Numbered from the stretch's first letter, positions 1-12,046 are shown. The stretch: 64,000 nucleotides of DNA from Pseudogracilibacillus auburnensis (GCF_003201975.1 NZ_QJJQ01000001.1:496001-560000); one strand, 5' to 3'. Translations and numbers: made by a program. Notes: generated from the sequence alone by a model not told the origin.

Positions 1-339
1 TAGAAGTTTTAAGCATCTAAAGTTATTTATTCCTATACTTCCTCAACAGTCGAAGCATAATAATTACAGATAAAAATGATCTATTAGTCTTTACACTGCG
101 TACTCCAGTGCAATTTGAAAAAGATTAAACGTATCGCTCATAGCTAATAAACCGACCTCCTCACGTATAGTGAATAAAGTATCACTAAAAATAGAAACAT
201 AGCATTTATTTTACTTATTTTTATAAAAACTATATACTAGCACTGTCAAAAGGATTGGGTATCTTTTTATGAACCCGAATCCTTAGAATTGCCTAAAATG
301 ATACGTAAAAGTAAAAATACGAACAAGGGGGACCTTAAC

Positions 340-750
340 ATGGCAAAAGATCGTTATCAAAAAGGGATAGAAAAAATAAAGGAGCTCACATCATCAAGCG
401 ACGAAAATCCAACTGGCTTTATGGATATTGGTGAGCGTTTTGAGGAAATTGCTCCTGATTTAAGCAAATATGTTGTTGAATTTGCTTTTGGCGATATCTA
501 TTCACGTCCAGGATTGGATAACAAACAAAAAGTACTCACAACCATTACAGCTCTTGTTGCTCAAGGAAAGCCGCAGATCGAGATGCATATCAAGACAGGA
601 CTTTCCGTTGGTTTAACGCCAGAGGAGATTGTGGGTTGTATTATGCACCTTATCCCATATACAGGATTTCCAAGTGTTTTAAATGCTTTAACTGCAGCCA
701 AGAAAGTATTTGCAGAAGAGGGAGTAACAGTATCCGCATCGGATGAATAA
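340..750 (+). CDS. Carboxymuconolactone decarboxylase (CMD) family protein
   Basis: A 136-residue protein of the CMD/AhpD-like all-helical family. The central stretch GDIYSRPGLDNKQKVLTTI followed by the LTPEEIVGCIMHLIPYTGFP segment is the usual CMD signature. There is one Cys (in GCIMH) and no CxxC pair, so it looks more like the gamma-carboxymuconolactone decarboxylase branch than the peroxidase-like AhpD branch. An upstream in-frame ATG exists at 289, but the ATG at 340 follows a good AAGGGGG ribosome site and gives the family-typical start MAKDRYQKG. It stands alone and is followed by a strong hairpin. The substrate cannot be told from sequence. Confidence 0.85.
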   Translation: MAKDRYQKGIEKIKELTSSSDENPTGFMDIGERFEEIAPDLSKYVVEFAFGDIYSRPGLDNKQKVLTTITALVAQGKPQIEMHIKTGLSVGLTPEEIVGCIMHLIPYTGFPSVLNALTAAKKVFAEEGVTVSASDE

Positions 751-826
751 TTTGGTCCCTTGGTTAAATATTGAATGAAAGATAAACGGTGGAAAATAAA
801 TCACTTGGTGATACTACACCAATAAC

Positions 827-871
827 AAAATGGTTCCGATCAGCAGTTTTTTAAATGATTGGAACCATTTT
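827..871. terminator. Rho-independent-type hairpin after the CMD gene
   Basis: Sixteen-base-pair stem AAAATGGTTCCGATCA / TGATTGGAACCATTTT with one G-T pair, a 13-nt loop, and T-rich sequence after it. It would end transcription of the CMD gene. Its near-perfect symmetry means it could act on both strands. Confidence 0.7.
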
Positions 872-1347
872 ATTTTAGAATTCTATCCATGGCTCTATAT
901 AAACATTAAGTTGTTCGGATGTTTAGAGAAAAGTAATCTAGAATTTAGTTTTGGAAGAACGTATAAAGAGTTTTGTATATTGCATGATCATAAGATGTTC
1001 AATGTAGATCTTACCATTTGTTATCCTAATAGCCGTTGATTTGTCTAGTGAACACACTCACTTCTATCAGTATCATTCCTTCCGTTTCCTAGATAGTTTT
1101 CATCATTCACAGTTTGCACCTACCGATAAAATCTTTGAAATAATTGATGATGTAATTAGAGTAGCAATCGATTGAGGATCTTATTAAAAAGGTTGAATGT
1201 TCATTAAATAACAGAACATAGATGATGTGTGCAAATAAGTGAGTGATGTATGTGAAGAGTAGCGGATGGTTATTACTGGCTGTGGTTACAAGGTGACAGA
1301 AGCCAGGATAGATTAAAAGCATTTACCTTGGAAAGGTGCTGGTTAGC

Positions 1348-1821
1348 TTGATTAAATTAAGTTGTAATGATAAAAAAAGACCAATTCGTTTTATAGAATT
1401 ATGAAGTTATGAAGGTTGGAATTTAAAAGTGTACGGAATTTCAGTATCTAATGATTATACAAGAGAAGAATTAGTTTCAAGATCTAAGGAGCTTGCAATT
1501 CATTTATTACCATTACCAGCAATTAATAATGAACGTTATGGTGTAGGTTTTATTGGTGTACATGAAGGAGAGGGGGCAAGTTTTATTTTTGTTGACTAGT
1601 AGACAAATGAAAATGAGCTAAAACATCATGGATATGTAGCCACACATGAAAATCCTAAAGAATTTACATATGTAACTCCTACGGGACTTATTGCTTGGTG
1701 TTGGGACTTGAAAGTGCTTAGTTTTGAACTAGATTCATGGGTTAGTAAGATATTAAACAATTCGTCCGGGCATCCCAATTTAAACGAATATTTAAATTGC
1801 CGTTTAAATGATGATAGTTAA
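1348..1821 (+). pseudogene. Small Bacillaceae protein gene broken by three nonsense codons
   Basis: One uninterrupted reading frame of about 157 codons contains a TGA at 1402 and a TAG TAG pair at 1597-1602 but no frameshift. The translated pieces read well as one protein (RPIRFIEL-stop-SYEGWNLKVYGIS, then GVGFIGVHEGEGASFIFVD-stop-stop-TNENEL, then TPTGLIAWCWDLKVLSFE, ending RLNDDS). The residues around the stops suggest all three were tryptophan codons (TGG). A TTG at 1348 with GAAAGG upstream is a plausible start. I do not recognise a named family. The tidy frame suggests recent inactivation or, less likely, readthrough. Confidence 0.55.
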
Positions 1822-1987
1822 CTTTTAGCCGTGATTATTCAATTATTGGGTGCTTTATTCGAATAACGATATTCGTTTATCGGGCTATTTTGGTGGAATT
1901 ACTTATACAATTAATTTTATTATGAGATGCAATTAAAGGTAAAATCTCTTCACAGTAAATTTGCATTAATGTTAATATAGGAATATA

Positions 1988-2010
1988 CTATAATGAACGT
2001 TCTATCTTAG
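1988..2010 (+). promoter_or_regulatory. Promoter and probable TetR operator, copy 1
   Basis: TATAATGAACGTTCTATCT (1989-2007) is repeated exactly at 2610-2628 before the MFS gene. It joins a TATAAT -10 box to a GAACGTTC palindrome. A weak -35 (TTAATG) lies 17 bp upstream. Operator overlap with the -10 box suggests that the TetR protein represses its own gene and the MFS gene. Confidence 0.7.
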
Positions 2011-2023
2011 GGGGGGTGTCTCG

Positions 2024-2551
2024 ATGAGTACAAAAAAAGAAGACTTAGTCCAATCCGCCGAAAAATTATTTTACGAGCATGGCTTTCATTCTACTGGTTT
2101 AAAACGTGTTATCAAAGAAGCGAATGTAGCTGTAATGACGCTGTATAATCATTTTAGTTCTAAAGATAAATTGATCGTGGAAGTGTTAAAACGCCGCGAA
2201 AAAAGGTATTTTGCTCAGCTGCAGGTTCAGCTTCAGGAAAGTTCAGACCTTTCGTCTATATGTTTGCATTTGGCTGAGGCTCATGTCCGATGGCTTGTGC
2301 AGAATGAAACGAGAGGTTGCCTGTTTTTGCGGGCAAAGGAAGAGTATGGCTCCGATTCTTCCCACCCAATCGTCCAAGTTGTCAATCAACATAAGAGTGG
2401 CTTGTTACGTTTTTTTCAAAAAAAGGGTTTGACAGAGACACAAGCGATGCAACTGACGCTTTTATTTGAAGGGGCAACGGCAATGGCTGAAACAGAAGAC
2501 GTAGATAAGATAGGAAAAGAGCTTATTTATCTGACGCAGCGTTTATTTTAA
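2024..2551 (+). CDS. TetR/AcrR family transcriptional repressor
   Basis: A 175-residue repressor. The N-terminal helix-turn-helix is clear (SAEKLFYEHGFHSTGLKRVIKEANVAVMTLYNHFSSKDKLIVEVL, about residues 10-55), with the conserved LYNHFxSKDxL recognition-helix end. The remaining helices (GCLFLRAKEEYG, LTLLFEGATAMAET) form the usual ligand and dimer domain. The ribosome site TTAGGGGGGG precedes the ATG. The same 19-bp operator lies before this gene and before the next MFS gene, so it most likely senses a small molecule exported by that transporter. The ligand is unknown. Confidence 0.9.
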   Translation: MSTKKEDLVQSAEKLFYEHGFHSTGLKRVIKEANVAVMTLYNHFSSKDKLIVEVLKRREKRYFAQLQVQLQESSDLSSICLHLAEAHVRWLVQNETRGCLFLRAKEEYGSDSSHPIVQVVNQHKSGLLRFFQKKGLTETQAMQLTLLFEGATAMAETEDVDKIGKELIYLTQRLF

Positions 2552-2559
2552 ATGTTACG

Positions 2560-2601
2560 GATGTAAGTGAAGGACTTTATCGATCTTACATCTATTTTTT
2601 T
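2560..2601 (+). terminator. Terminator after the TetR gene
   Basis: Stem GATGTAAG / CTTACATC followed by TATTTTTTT. It separates the tetR transcript from the downstream MFS gene, which has its own promoter directly after it. Confidence 0.75.
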
Positions 2602-2628
2602 GTATAAAATATAATGAACGTTCTATCT
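2602..2628 (+). promoter_or_regulatory. MFS promoter and probable TetR operator, copy 2
   Basis: Exact 19-bp copy (2610-2628) of the sequence before tetR, again with TATAAT as -10 and the GAACGTTC palindrome. It runs straight into the AAGGAGG ribosome site of the MFS gene, so bound repressor would block transcription. Confidence 0.7.
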
Positions 2629-2642
2629 AAGGAGGATGTTAA

Positions 2643-3806
2643 ATGAATCGAATCGTTTTTCCTGGGATCGCAATGATTGGCGTATCTTATGCGTTCGCCC
2701 GTTTTAGTTTTGGCATGTTTTTACCGGATATAGCTGAAAGTCTCGAATTAACGGAAGCAGCATCAGGAGCTATCAGTTCCTTGGCCTACTTGGCTTATTG
2801 TCTGGCTTTATTAACCTCTTCTGTATTCATTTATAGAACTGGGGCACATACCGTAGTACAAATGGCCGGGTTCTGTGCTGTAGTAGGAATGATAGGGATC
2901 GCCATTGCACCGAATCTCTATGTACTGACATTTGGCGTATTAGTCGCAGGTTTGAGTAGTGGATGGGCATCACCGGCACTAAGCCAAGTGGCTGTCAGTA
3001 ACTTGCAGCCATCCGATCGTGATCGTGGAAATACATGGATCAACACGGGCACTAGCTTTGGGCTTATTCTATCAGGACCTATTGTCCTTTTATTCACCGA
3101 ACATTGGCGATTATCCTATAGCTTGTTTGCTTTGATTGGAATAGGAGTTATGTTGTGGAATTGGAAGTCGGTTCCGAAAGGTGAATCGCGAAAAAATGAA
3201 AAACCCGTTTTTGGGTACAAATTGTTTAACCAGTGGAAGAAGAGTGGTTATTTATTAATCGCATCTTTCTTGGTAGGCACAAGTTCTTCGATCTATTGGA
3301 CGTTTTCTAGAAGTTATTTGACGGCTGAATATGACATGAGCTATTTAGAAAGTGTTGCTTTTTGGATCATGATGGGGATTTCGGGGATTCTAGGTGGGAT
3401 TGCAGGTGGAAGCATTAAAAAGTTTGGGTTAACCGTGGCTTACCGATTTACCCTTGTAATAATGGCCTTTTCTATCGCTCTGATTACAGTTCACTCTGTT
3501 CCCATGATCTATATCTCGGGGATATTGTTTGGTATCGCTTATATATTCATGACAGGCATTTTTATCGTATGGGGGACCCGGCTTTTTATCCATAATCCTT
3601 CTGTTGCAGTCAGCCTTTCCTTTCTATTTCTTGGGATTGGCCAATCTCTTGGTTCATTTATAGCAGGTGGAATCATTGAAATAGTTTCCTACGCGGCGGG
3701 TTTCCTTCTCTTCGCAGGGATCGGGTTGGTTGGCTTAGTTTTACCCATAAAAACGAATGATATGAAAGATAAATCGGATCAAGATAAGATTCTGCCTACA
3801 GGATAA
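2643..3806 (+). CDS. MFS transporter, YbfB/YjiJ-like
   Basis: A 387-residue membrane protein with about twelve hydrophobic segments. The start MNRIVFPGIAMIGVSYAFARFSFGMFLP is typical of the YbfB/YjiJ branch of the major facilitator superfamily, which carries SYAFARFSFG in the first helix. A cytoplasmic loop with a basic stretch (WKSVPKGESRKNEKP) lies at mid-protein. It is preceded by AAGGAGG. Shared operator sequence with the upstream TetR gene suggests inducible export of a small compound. The substrate is unknown. Confidence 0.88.
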   Translation: MNRIVFPGIAMIGVSYAFARFSFGMFLPDIAESLELTEAASGAISSLAYLAYCLALLTSSVFIYRTGAHTVVQMAGFCAVVGMIGIAIAPNLYVLTFGVLVAGLSSGWASPALSQVAVSNLQPSDRDRGNTWINTGTSFGLILSGPIVLLFTEHWRLSYSLFALIGIGVMLWNWKSVPKGESRKNEKPVFGYKLFNQWKKSGYLLIASFLVGTSSSIYWTFSRSYLTAEYDMSYLESVAFWIMMGISGILGGIAGGSIKKFGLTVAYRFTLVIMAFSIALITVHSVPMIYISGILFGIAYIFMTGIFIVWGTRLFIHNPSVAVSLSFLFLGIGQSLGSFIAGGIIEIVSYAAGFLLFAGIGLVGLVLPIKTNDMKDKSDQDKILPTG

Positions 3807-3968
3807 GAGAAAAAGTCAAAATTTATATGTAGTTATCTGTATACTACTAGTGGTCTGAACTGTGGGTAGAGCGTGTATGAGGATACCACTTTTAAACATA
3901 ATACTTATGGCATGCAAACAATGAATAATGGTTATCTCCTAAGATGTATATGTTAGAAATCGGGTGTA

Positions 3969-4136
3969 TTAAAAAATGATTATGAATGATGGCTGTGAAT
4001 TCAAAGCTAGTTCATAGATGGCACTCCCTAAGGACTTAACACCAAATCATCCACCAATTGCCCAGTAGAAACTTGTGCCAGCAAATAGAATTGTCCATAT
4101 GATTCCAAAATATAAAAAGTATGTATGGTTTTCCAT
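3969..4136 (-). pseudogene. DUF3995-like membrane protein remnant
   Basis: On the minus strand a frame from ATG at 4136 reads MENHTYFLYFGIIWTILFAG then TSFYWAIGG, an in-frame TGA, and FGVKSLGSAIYELALNS before ending in TAA. The hydrophobic helix followed by FYWAIGG resembles the start of DUF3995 membrane proteins. Only about 55 codons remain and the internal stop confirms decay. The rest of the 3807-4392 interval shows no gene I can support. Confidence 0.45.
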
Positions 4137-4392
4137 GGAGAAGGTTCCTTCAATTTTATATTCTACAATATGCACTCAATAAATATGTCTTACTGGCTTA
4201 TGTAATGTCCTGTATTTCTTCTTTATTCTAGAAATAGTTGAAGAAATATTAAACTAATAAAATTATTCCACACTATCTCTTTATTTCTAATGAATGTAGC
4301 GCCGACGTGATTTGCAATCGTAAGTTATGGTATAGTAGAAAAAACTAGTTAACAAAAGAGAATGGTATCCTTAAAAAGGAGAAAGAGACGAG

Positions 4393-4794
4393 ATGAGTAC
4401 TCAATCCAATAATCTAAAGGTAGAATGCACCGAGAATTGTGGAAACTCCCCCAAAAAAATGCTACTTAAAGAGCTTAGTATCGCTTTTGCCGAAAATAAA
4501 ATAAGCTTCTGTATGGATTGGATGACGGATGATGTAGTTTGGGATCTCATCGGCGATAAACAGATTCAGGGAAAAGCTAATTTTGAAAAGGTACTGATTC
4601 AAATGCAAGGACGTAGAGCTCTGGAATTGCATATCCATAACATTATAACACATGGAAATACTGGTTCTGTGAATGGCACGTTATTATTAAATGACCAGCA
4701 AAGTGTTGCTTTTTGTGATGTATATAATTTCAGAGGCACTGTTAAAAATGCCAAAATTAAGGCGATTACTTCGTATGTTATTAAAATATCTTAA
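4393..4794 (+). CDS. SnoaL/NTF2-like fold protein
   Basis: A 133-residue soluble protein. The N-terminal part (KMLLKELSIAFAENKISFCMDWMTDDVVWDLIGDKQIQGKANFEKVL) is the alpha-helix plus cone-shaped start of the nuclear transport factor 2-like superfamily, and the beta strands SVNGTLLLNDQQSVAFCDVYNF complete it. It is preceded by AAAAAGGAGAAAG. The stop codon lies in the short direct repeat that flanks the adjacent repeat element. Members often bind small molecules or act as isomerases or hydratases; no specific function can be assigned. Confidence 0.75.
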   Translation: MSTQSNNLKVECTENCGNSPKKMLLKELSIAFAENKISFCMDWMTDDVVWDLIGDKQIQGKANFEKVLIQMQGRRALELHIHNIITHGNTGSVNGTLLLNDQQSVAFCDVYNFRGTVKNAKIKAITSYVIKIS

Positions 4795-4795
4795 A

Positions 4796-4952
4796 GTGCG
4801 TGTTCAAAAAGGTCGATAAAAGAAGACCTGAGAAGTTCAAGGCGGCGTAGCTTTGAGGAACGAAGCGTATGCTTTTACATACGCGAGTACCGAAAAAGCA
4901 AGCCAACGTGGAAATTCGATGTGTCATCTTTGTTGGACTTTTTGAACATCAC
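4796..4952. repeat. MITE-like repeat family A, short copy (A1)
   Basis: Non-coding element ended by inverted repeats GTGCGTGTTCAAAAAGG and CTTTTTGAACATCAC (right end as read on the plus strand). TTAAA flanks both sides (4791-4795 and 4953-4957), which looks like a target duplication. Related copies lie at 29301, 43359 and 54070. This copy lacks an internal cassette of about 85 bp that the other three carry between the TTGGC and TTGCTTTTT blocks. Confidence 0.8.
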
Positions 4953-5035
4953 TTAAAATAAGAAGTTTTTTTCGTTTACAAACCCCCAGCTTATGAAAAA
5001 CTAACTTTTAACGAAAAATAAAGGAAGGATGTATG

Positions 5036-5386
5036 ATGACTAAACACCGGATTTATACAATGAGTGTCGCAAGCGTTTATCCACATTATGTTACGAAAGC
5101 GGAGAGAAAAGGGCGTACAAAATCAGAAGTCGATGAAATTATCCGTTGGTTGACAGGTTATAGCCAAGAGGAGTTAGAAGCACAATTTGAAAAACAGACA
5201 GACTTTGAAACTTTTTTTGCGGAGGCTCCTCAAATGAATCCTTCTCGGGATTTAATTAAAGGTGTTATCTGCGGCGTTCGAGTGGAAGATATCGAAGAGC
5301 CAACGATGCGGGAAATTCGCTATTTGGATAAGCTAATCGATGAGTTAGCGAAGGGGAAAACGATGGAGAAGATTTTGCGAAAATAA
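5036..5386 (+). CDS. DUF2200 family protein
   Basis: A 116-residue protein matching the DUF2200 pattern: [40 protein letters not shown] near the start, then [49 protein letters not shown]. Two ATGs are adjacent (5033 and 5036); the second has better spacing from AAGGAAGG. The function is unknown. It stands alone. The 280 bp after it hold only a weak inverted repeat (AACCGTA / TACGGTT, about 5571-5606). Confidence 0.85.
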   Translation: MTKHRIYTMSVASVYPHYVTKAERKGRTKSEVDEIIRWLTGYSQEELEAQFEKQTDFETFFAEAPQMNPSRDLIKGVICGVRVEDIEEPTMREIRYLDKLIDELAKGKTMEKILRK

Positions 5387-5665
5387 AAACGAACCGCACA
5401 GATTTTACATTAGTTAAGAACTTCCATGATGTTGAATAGGCGTTATTGTCATAAGTTATGACGTAACCGTTCTTTTTAATCGATTATAAAGAGAAGGGGG
5501 GATTTTGACATAGGTACGTTGCTGAGATGGGATTTGATGTTCAAAAATATATAACCAATAAAATGAATGAACCGTAAATCTGTTGGAAAAAGGTATGATC
5601 TACGGTTATTTGATATGTGTCCCATAATAGTTCGTTTATATTTCGTAGTTGAAGGACTAAAAAGA

Positions 5666-6628
5666 CTAGATATTTTCTGTTTTCACCTTTCCAATTTTCA
5701 ATAAAAGCTGTGCGATGATTGCTAACACAGGTAATTCTATTAATGGACCAATAATCAGTGCAAGAGCAATCAATGGTTGGTCTGGAAAAGCGATAAGTAC
5801 TAAAGCTAATGCTACTGGTGAATTTCTTGCAATAATAGTTATATTTAAACTTATCGTATCTTCATAACGGAAATTCAGTAATTTTCCTGCTGTTTGAGCG
5901 ACAATAAAGTTGATACTAAAGTATAACAATAGCGGAAGGAACATAATTAGAATAATCCCAAGGTTATTTAATAAATAAGAACCTTGTGAAGCAAACATTG
6001 CGACAATCGTTAAACACAAAAATACAATTTGGGATGAAGCAAAAAAAGGAATTACTTTCTTTTCCAATACTTTTTTCTTCTTTTTTAAGAAATAGCGTGT
6101 TAGGCTTGCTAATATAAATGGAACAAATAAAACGAATAGGACATTTTCTAGAACCGTTGATAACTCAAAGGTTTCCATCGTTCCGGAAAAGATGAATAAA
6201 TAGATCGGTAATAATAAAATTTGTAACAGTAAGTTAACTGGTAGTACAGAGGTTGACAGAGGTATATTTCCTTTTGCAATTGAAGTGAATATTAAATACC
6301 AATCTGTACATGGCGTTACTAATAATAAAATAAACCCTAACCAAATGGCAGGATACTCCGATAAGAAAATAGCTCCTAATCCCCATGCTAATAACGGTGT
6401 CCATAAAAAGTTAAGGAAAATATTCGTACTCAAAAATGTTATATTTTTGAATGCATTTTTCAACCCTGTTAATGGAATCGTTAGAAAAAGTCCGTATAAC
6501 ATTAATAATAAAAATGGGATAATAAACATTTCTGCATGCTGTTCCACTAATGATAATTGTCCTAATAAAAGTCCAGTACCGACAGCAATTAAAATGATGA
6601 CTGTTTGTAATTTCTCTACTATATTCAA
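5666..6628 (-). CDS. Arsenite/bile-acid:sodium symporter superfamily transporter
   Basis: A 320-residue protein with about ten membrane helices. The segment LLLVTPCTDWYLIFTSIAKGNIPLSTSVLPVN resembles the Cys-containing motif of ACR3-type arsenite permeases, and the later ARNSPVALALVLIAFPDQPLIALAL matches the second conserved helix pair of the BASS fold. A longer frame begins at 6667, but the TTG at 6628 follows AAAGGGG at proper distance and gives the expected start LNIVEKLQ. No arsR or arsC lies nearby, so arsenic transport is only an inference; a bile-acid-like or other anion substrate is possible. Confidence 0.7.
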   Translation of the reverse strand: MNIVEKLQTVIILIAVGTGLLLGQLSLVEQHAEMFIIPFLLLMLYGLFLTIPLTGLKNAFKNITFLSTNIFLNFLWTPLLAWGLGAIFLSEYPAIWLGFILLLVTPCTDWYLIFTSIAKGNIPLSTSVLPVNLLLQILLLPIYLFIFSGTMETFELSTVLENVLFVLFVPFILASLTRYFLKKKKKVLEKKVIPFFASSQIVFLCLTIVAMFASQGSYLLNNLGIILIMFLPLLLYFSINFIVAQTAGKLLNFRYEDTISLNITIIARNSPVALALVLIAFPDQPLIALALIIGPLIELPVLAIIAQLLLKIGKVKTENI

Positions 6629-6751
6629 TTTGAATGTCCCCTTTGAATGATAAGGGTAGCTGTGCACAACATACCTTTTGTTTTACTGCGCACGAATGTT
6701 TTATAAAAAGCATTATAATTCTTGACTTCGAATTTAGAAGGAGGAGCTACA

Positions 6752-6901
6752 TTGAATAAGCTTAAGTATAAAGCACTTCAAAATAATGAAGGCGTATTTT
6801 TTTAGCCGCTTAAAACAACAAAAACAGTTTGTCGCCCTCCCTGTAAGCAAGAACTCCTAATCCGTAGCATTGATAAATCTAGTATAATTATTGTAACTTA
6901 A
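6752..6901 (+). pseudogene. Fragment of an Ada N-terminal zinc domain
   Basis: After a very strong GAAGGAGGAG ribosome site, TTG at 6752 opens a frame LNKLKYKALQNNEGVFF, a TAG at 6803, then PLKTTKTVCRPPCKQELLIRSID to a TAA at 6899. This matches the start of Ada methylphosphotriester-acceptor domains, where YxALxNxxxxxxGxFFxxVKTTxIxCRPxC is conserved. Only two of the four zinc cysteines remain. A complete AdaA is encoded at 34553-35122, so this is a decayed paralogue. Confidence 0.5.
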
Positions 6902-7067
6902 CTACAATGAAAGTCAATGTGCTTATTTCCTTGACCACATTTACCTAAGATAGGACGCCGATTTTTATTCTATATACGGCGCCCCTTAGTCCTTAAAATA
7001 TAAAACTGATTAGGCTAAAGATAAGAATTTACCTATAACATTTATCTCATCGGATGGTATTCCACAA

Positions 7068-9686
<2,619 letters not shown>

Positions 9687-9767
9687 TTATCACTCCTAAT
9701 CATTCATGTTCTATTGATTTTAGCAGTAGCGAATGAGAAAAAACAGTCTATATTTGCCATTTTTTAT

Positions 9768-9795
9768 ATGCTATAATTAAATTAGGAAGAGTCAA
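9768..9795 (-). promoter_or_regulatory. Candidate rph promoter
   Basis: On the minus strand TTGACT (9790-9795) and TAGCAT (9768-9773) are separated by 16 bp, about 85 nt before the rph start. The 9796-10487 stretch further up holds no gene that I can support. Confidence 0.45.
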
Positions 9796-10487
9796 AGTTC
9801 AATATTCAAAAAATAGCTCAATCTTACCATACAGTAATCTGGTAACCAAAAACGTTGATTTAACAGCGTCTTAATGGAACTTAATTTGAATAAAAATTAG
9901 AAGTGAATAGGCTCTCCGCCAAAATTCCGTTAAAGGAAAAGCAAAAATGAGGTGTTGTGTTAAAACAATAGCTCTTTTTTTATTTCTCATTTATCTTCAG
10001 AGTGGCGTTTTTTTATATCTACCAACATACAAGGAAGATTTTACATGCACCGATATTCTATCTATTCTCCAACTGAGTTTCATCACTCGTTGAATCAAAT
10101 AAAAACTATTTACAGTAAGGAAAATGATAAATATTATTTGGCATAAAGTTATGGACTGACCCAAATTATATTTTTGGATGTTTTTTTACATTCCATAATA
10201 GGTTATGCTTATATTCATTAACAAACGCTGATTATGAGAAGAAAGGGGATAAAGCTTTGGTTATTTAGTTAAAACAATTTCAAGCACAAAGGAGAGAGAA
10301 AGGGTTCCCGCGTGGATGAATGAATATTTTTTTGTTGGGTATGTCAGAATTTTAAAGTTTCTATTGAAGAAGGAGCTACTATCATACGATGATGCATAAG
10401 TACGTTTGGTCAACGTTATGACCGGACGAGCATGAAGGGAATGAAAATGGTGCTCTAGGATAATGAGAAAAGAGGTAAGAAATACGT

Positions 10488-11714
10488 ATGAATACAACAT
10501 CAAATTCACTAAGTGGTCGCGATTTGGTATCGCCGACTATCGCTGCATTTATATCTGTCATTGTTAACTATGGAGGTACTTTTATTCTTGTGTTTCAAGC
10601 TGCAAAAGTGGCTGGGCTAAGTCCCGAAATGACTGCTTCATGGATATGGTCGATTTCTATTGGTGTAGGTGTAACTGGTATATGGCTAAGTTATCGATAC
10701 CGTGAACCAATTATTACAGCTTGGTCAACACCGGGTGTAGCTTTTCTTGTTTCAGCTTTAGCGGTAACCCCCTATCCTGAGGCAATTGGAGCCTATATCA
10801 TCTCTGCGTTAGGATTTATTATTTTGGGGGTATCAGGAATGTTCGAACGTTTTGTTCGGCTTATTCCTCCAGGTATTGCTTCCGGGCTGCTAGCGGGTAT
10901 TTTATTGCAGTTTGGTATTTCGGCTTTTGGCGGTGCAGAGGTTGATCCTTTGCTTGTAGTTGTTCTGTTTGCTTCCTATATTATACTAAGACGGTTTACA
11001 TCTCGATACGCAATTGTAGGTATTTTGGCAATTGGATTGATTTTTTTGATCGGTATGGGGAAAGCAGATTTTAGCAATATTAAATTGGCAATCGCAGCAC
11101 CAGTCTTTGTTGTTCCAGAGTTTTCGCTTCACGCATTATTGGGTGTAGCATTACCGCTTTTTATTATTACATTGACGGGACAATACATGCCTGGAATGCT
11201 AGTGTTACGAAATGATGGATATAAGACGAGCGCGAATCCGATTTTGGTCGTAACAGGGGTGGGCTCACTAATCACGGCGCCATTCGGATCACACGCTTTT
11301 AATGTAGCGGCTATTACAGCAGCAATTTGTACAGGGAAAGATACACATGAAGATCCTAAGAAACGTTATATTGCAGGAATTGCCTGTGGTATATTTTATA
11401 TTATTGTCGGTATATTTGGTGTGACGCTAGCTACATTGTTTTTAATTCTTCCTGCCACTTTCATTGCGACTTTAGCGGGATTGGCATTGCTAGGCACAAT
11501 TGGTAGTAGCCTTGCCAACGCTTTAACAAATCCGAACGGACGCGAAACCGCGCTCATTACTTTTTTGGCAACGGCCGCAAATGTTACATTATTGGGTGTC
11601 GGAGGTGCATTTTGGGGACTTGTTGCTGGTTTGGGGGCACATCTATTGATTAATGGACAATTCCTAAAAAAACAACATCGTGTAAGTGTCGTACAACAAG
11701 CCAAACAAAAATAG
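10488..11714 (+). CDS. BenE-family (benzoate/proton symporter-like) transporter
   Basis: A 408-residue protein with about twelve membrane helices. The motifs ITAWSTPGVAFLVSA near residue 80, GIASGLLAGILLQFGISAF near 130, and GSLITAPFGSHAFNVAAITAAICTGKDTHEDPKKRY near 260-290 are the signature of the BenE family. A ribosome site AAAAGAGG precedes the ATG. No benzoate-degradation genes are nearby, so benzoate is a family-level guess. It lies next to a MocR-type regulator and a serine hydroxymethyltransferase, but convergent with the regulator and ended by its own terminator. Confidence 0.88.
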   Translation: MNTTSNSLSGRDLVSPTIAAFISVIVNYGGTFILVFQAAKVAGLSPEMTASWIWSISIGVGVTGIWLSYRYREPIITAWSTPGVAFLVSALAVTPYPEAIGAYIISALGFIILGVSGMFERFVRLIPPGIASGLLAGILLQFGISAFGGAEVDPLLVVVLFASYIILRRFTSRYAIVGILAIGLIFLIGMGKADFSNIKLAIAAPVFVVPEFSLHALLGVALPLFIITLTGQYMPGMLVLRNDGYKTSANPILVVTGVGSLITAPFGSHAFNVAAITAAICTGKDTHEDPKKRYIAGIACGIFYIIVGIFGVTLATLFLILPATFIATLAGLALLGTIGSSLANALTNPNGRETALITFLATAANVTLLGVGGAFWGLVAGLGAHLLINGQFLKKQHRVSVVQQAKQK

Positions 11715-11769
11715 AAGGAAAAAACGAACAAAGATATAGTAATTGTGCAGTGACGAAACGTTATTTTAG

Positions 11770-11815
11770 AGCAAAACTATGATGCTAGATAGTAGAGAAA
11801 GATCATAGTTTTGCT
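11770..11815. terminator. Terminator after the benE-like gene
   Basis: Fourteen-base-pair perfect stem AGCAAAACTATGAT / ATCATAGTTTTGCT with an 18-nt loop and TTTG after it. It separates this gene from the convergent MocR gene. Confidence 0.8.
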
Positions 11816-12046
11816 TTTGAGCTGACAGATCGATTCAATAAGCATAGTAATATGATTAAAAAGCTATAGCGGTGTGGTTTAATATAAAATTGTTTGAGCT
11901 AAAAAGAGACTTATGAACTAAAAATGGAATCTTACAGTTCGAATGTAAAAAGTTTCGCTATGACCAATCATCATCCAAAAACTAACTTGCCATTTAGTCC
12001 TTTTAGCTGTCTTTTTGACGGATGTCATACGAGATGGAGATTTGTA

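Noticed and set aside
830-1039. Open frame of 69 codons after the CMD gene
   Set aside because: It begins inside the terminator hairpin, has no ribosome site and no recognisable motif.
9900-10020. Inverted repeat pairs between rph and the benE-like gene
   Set aside because: Pairs are short (5-7 bp) and far apart, so no convincing RNA structure results.
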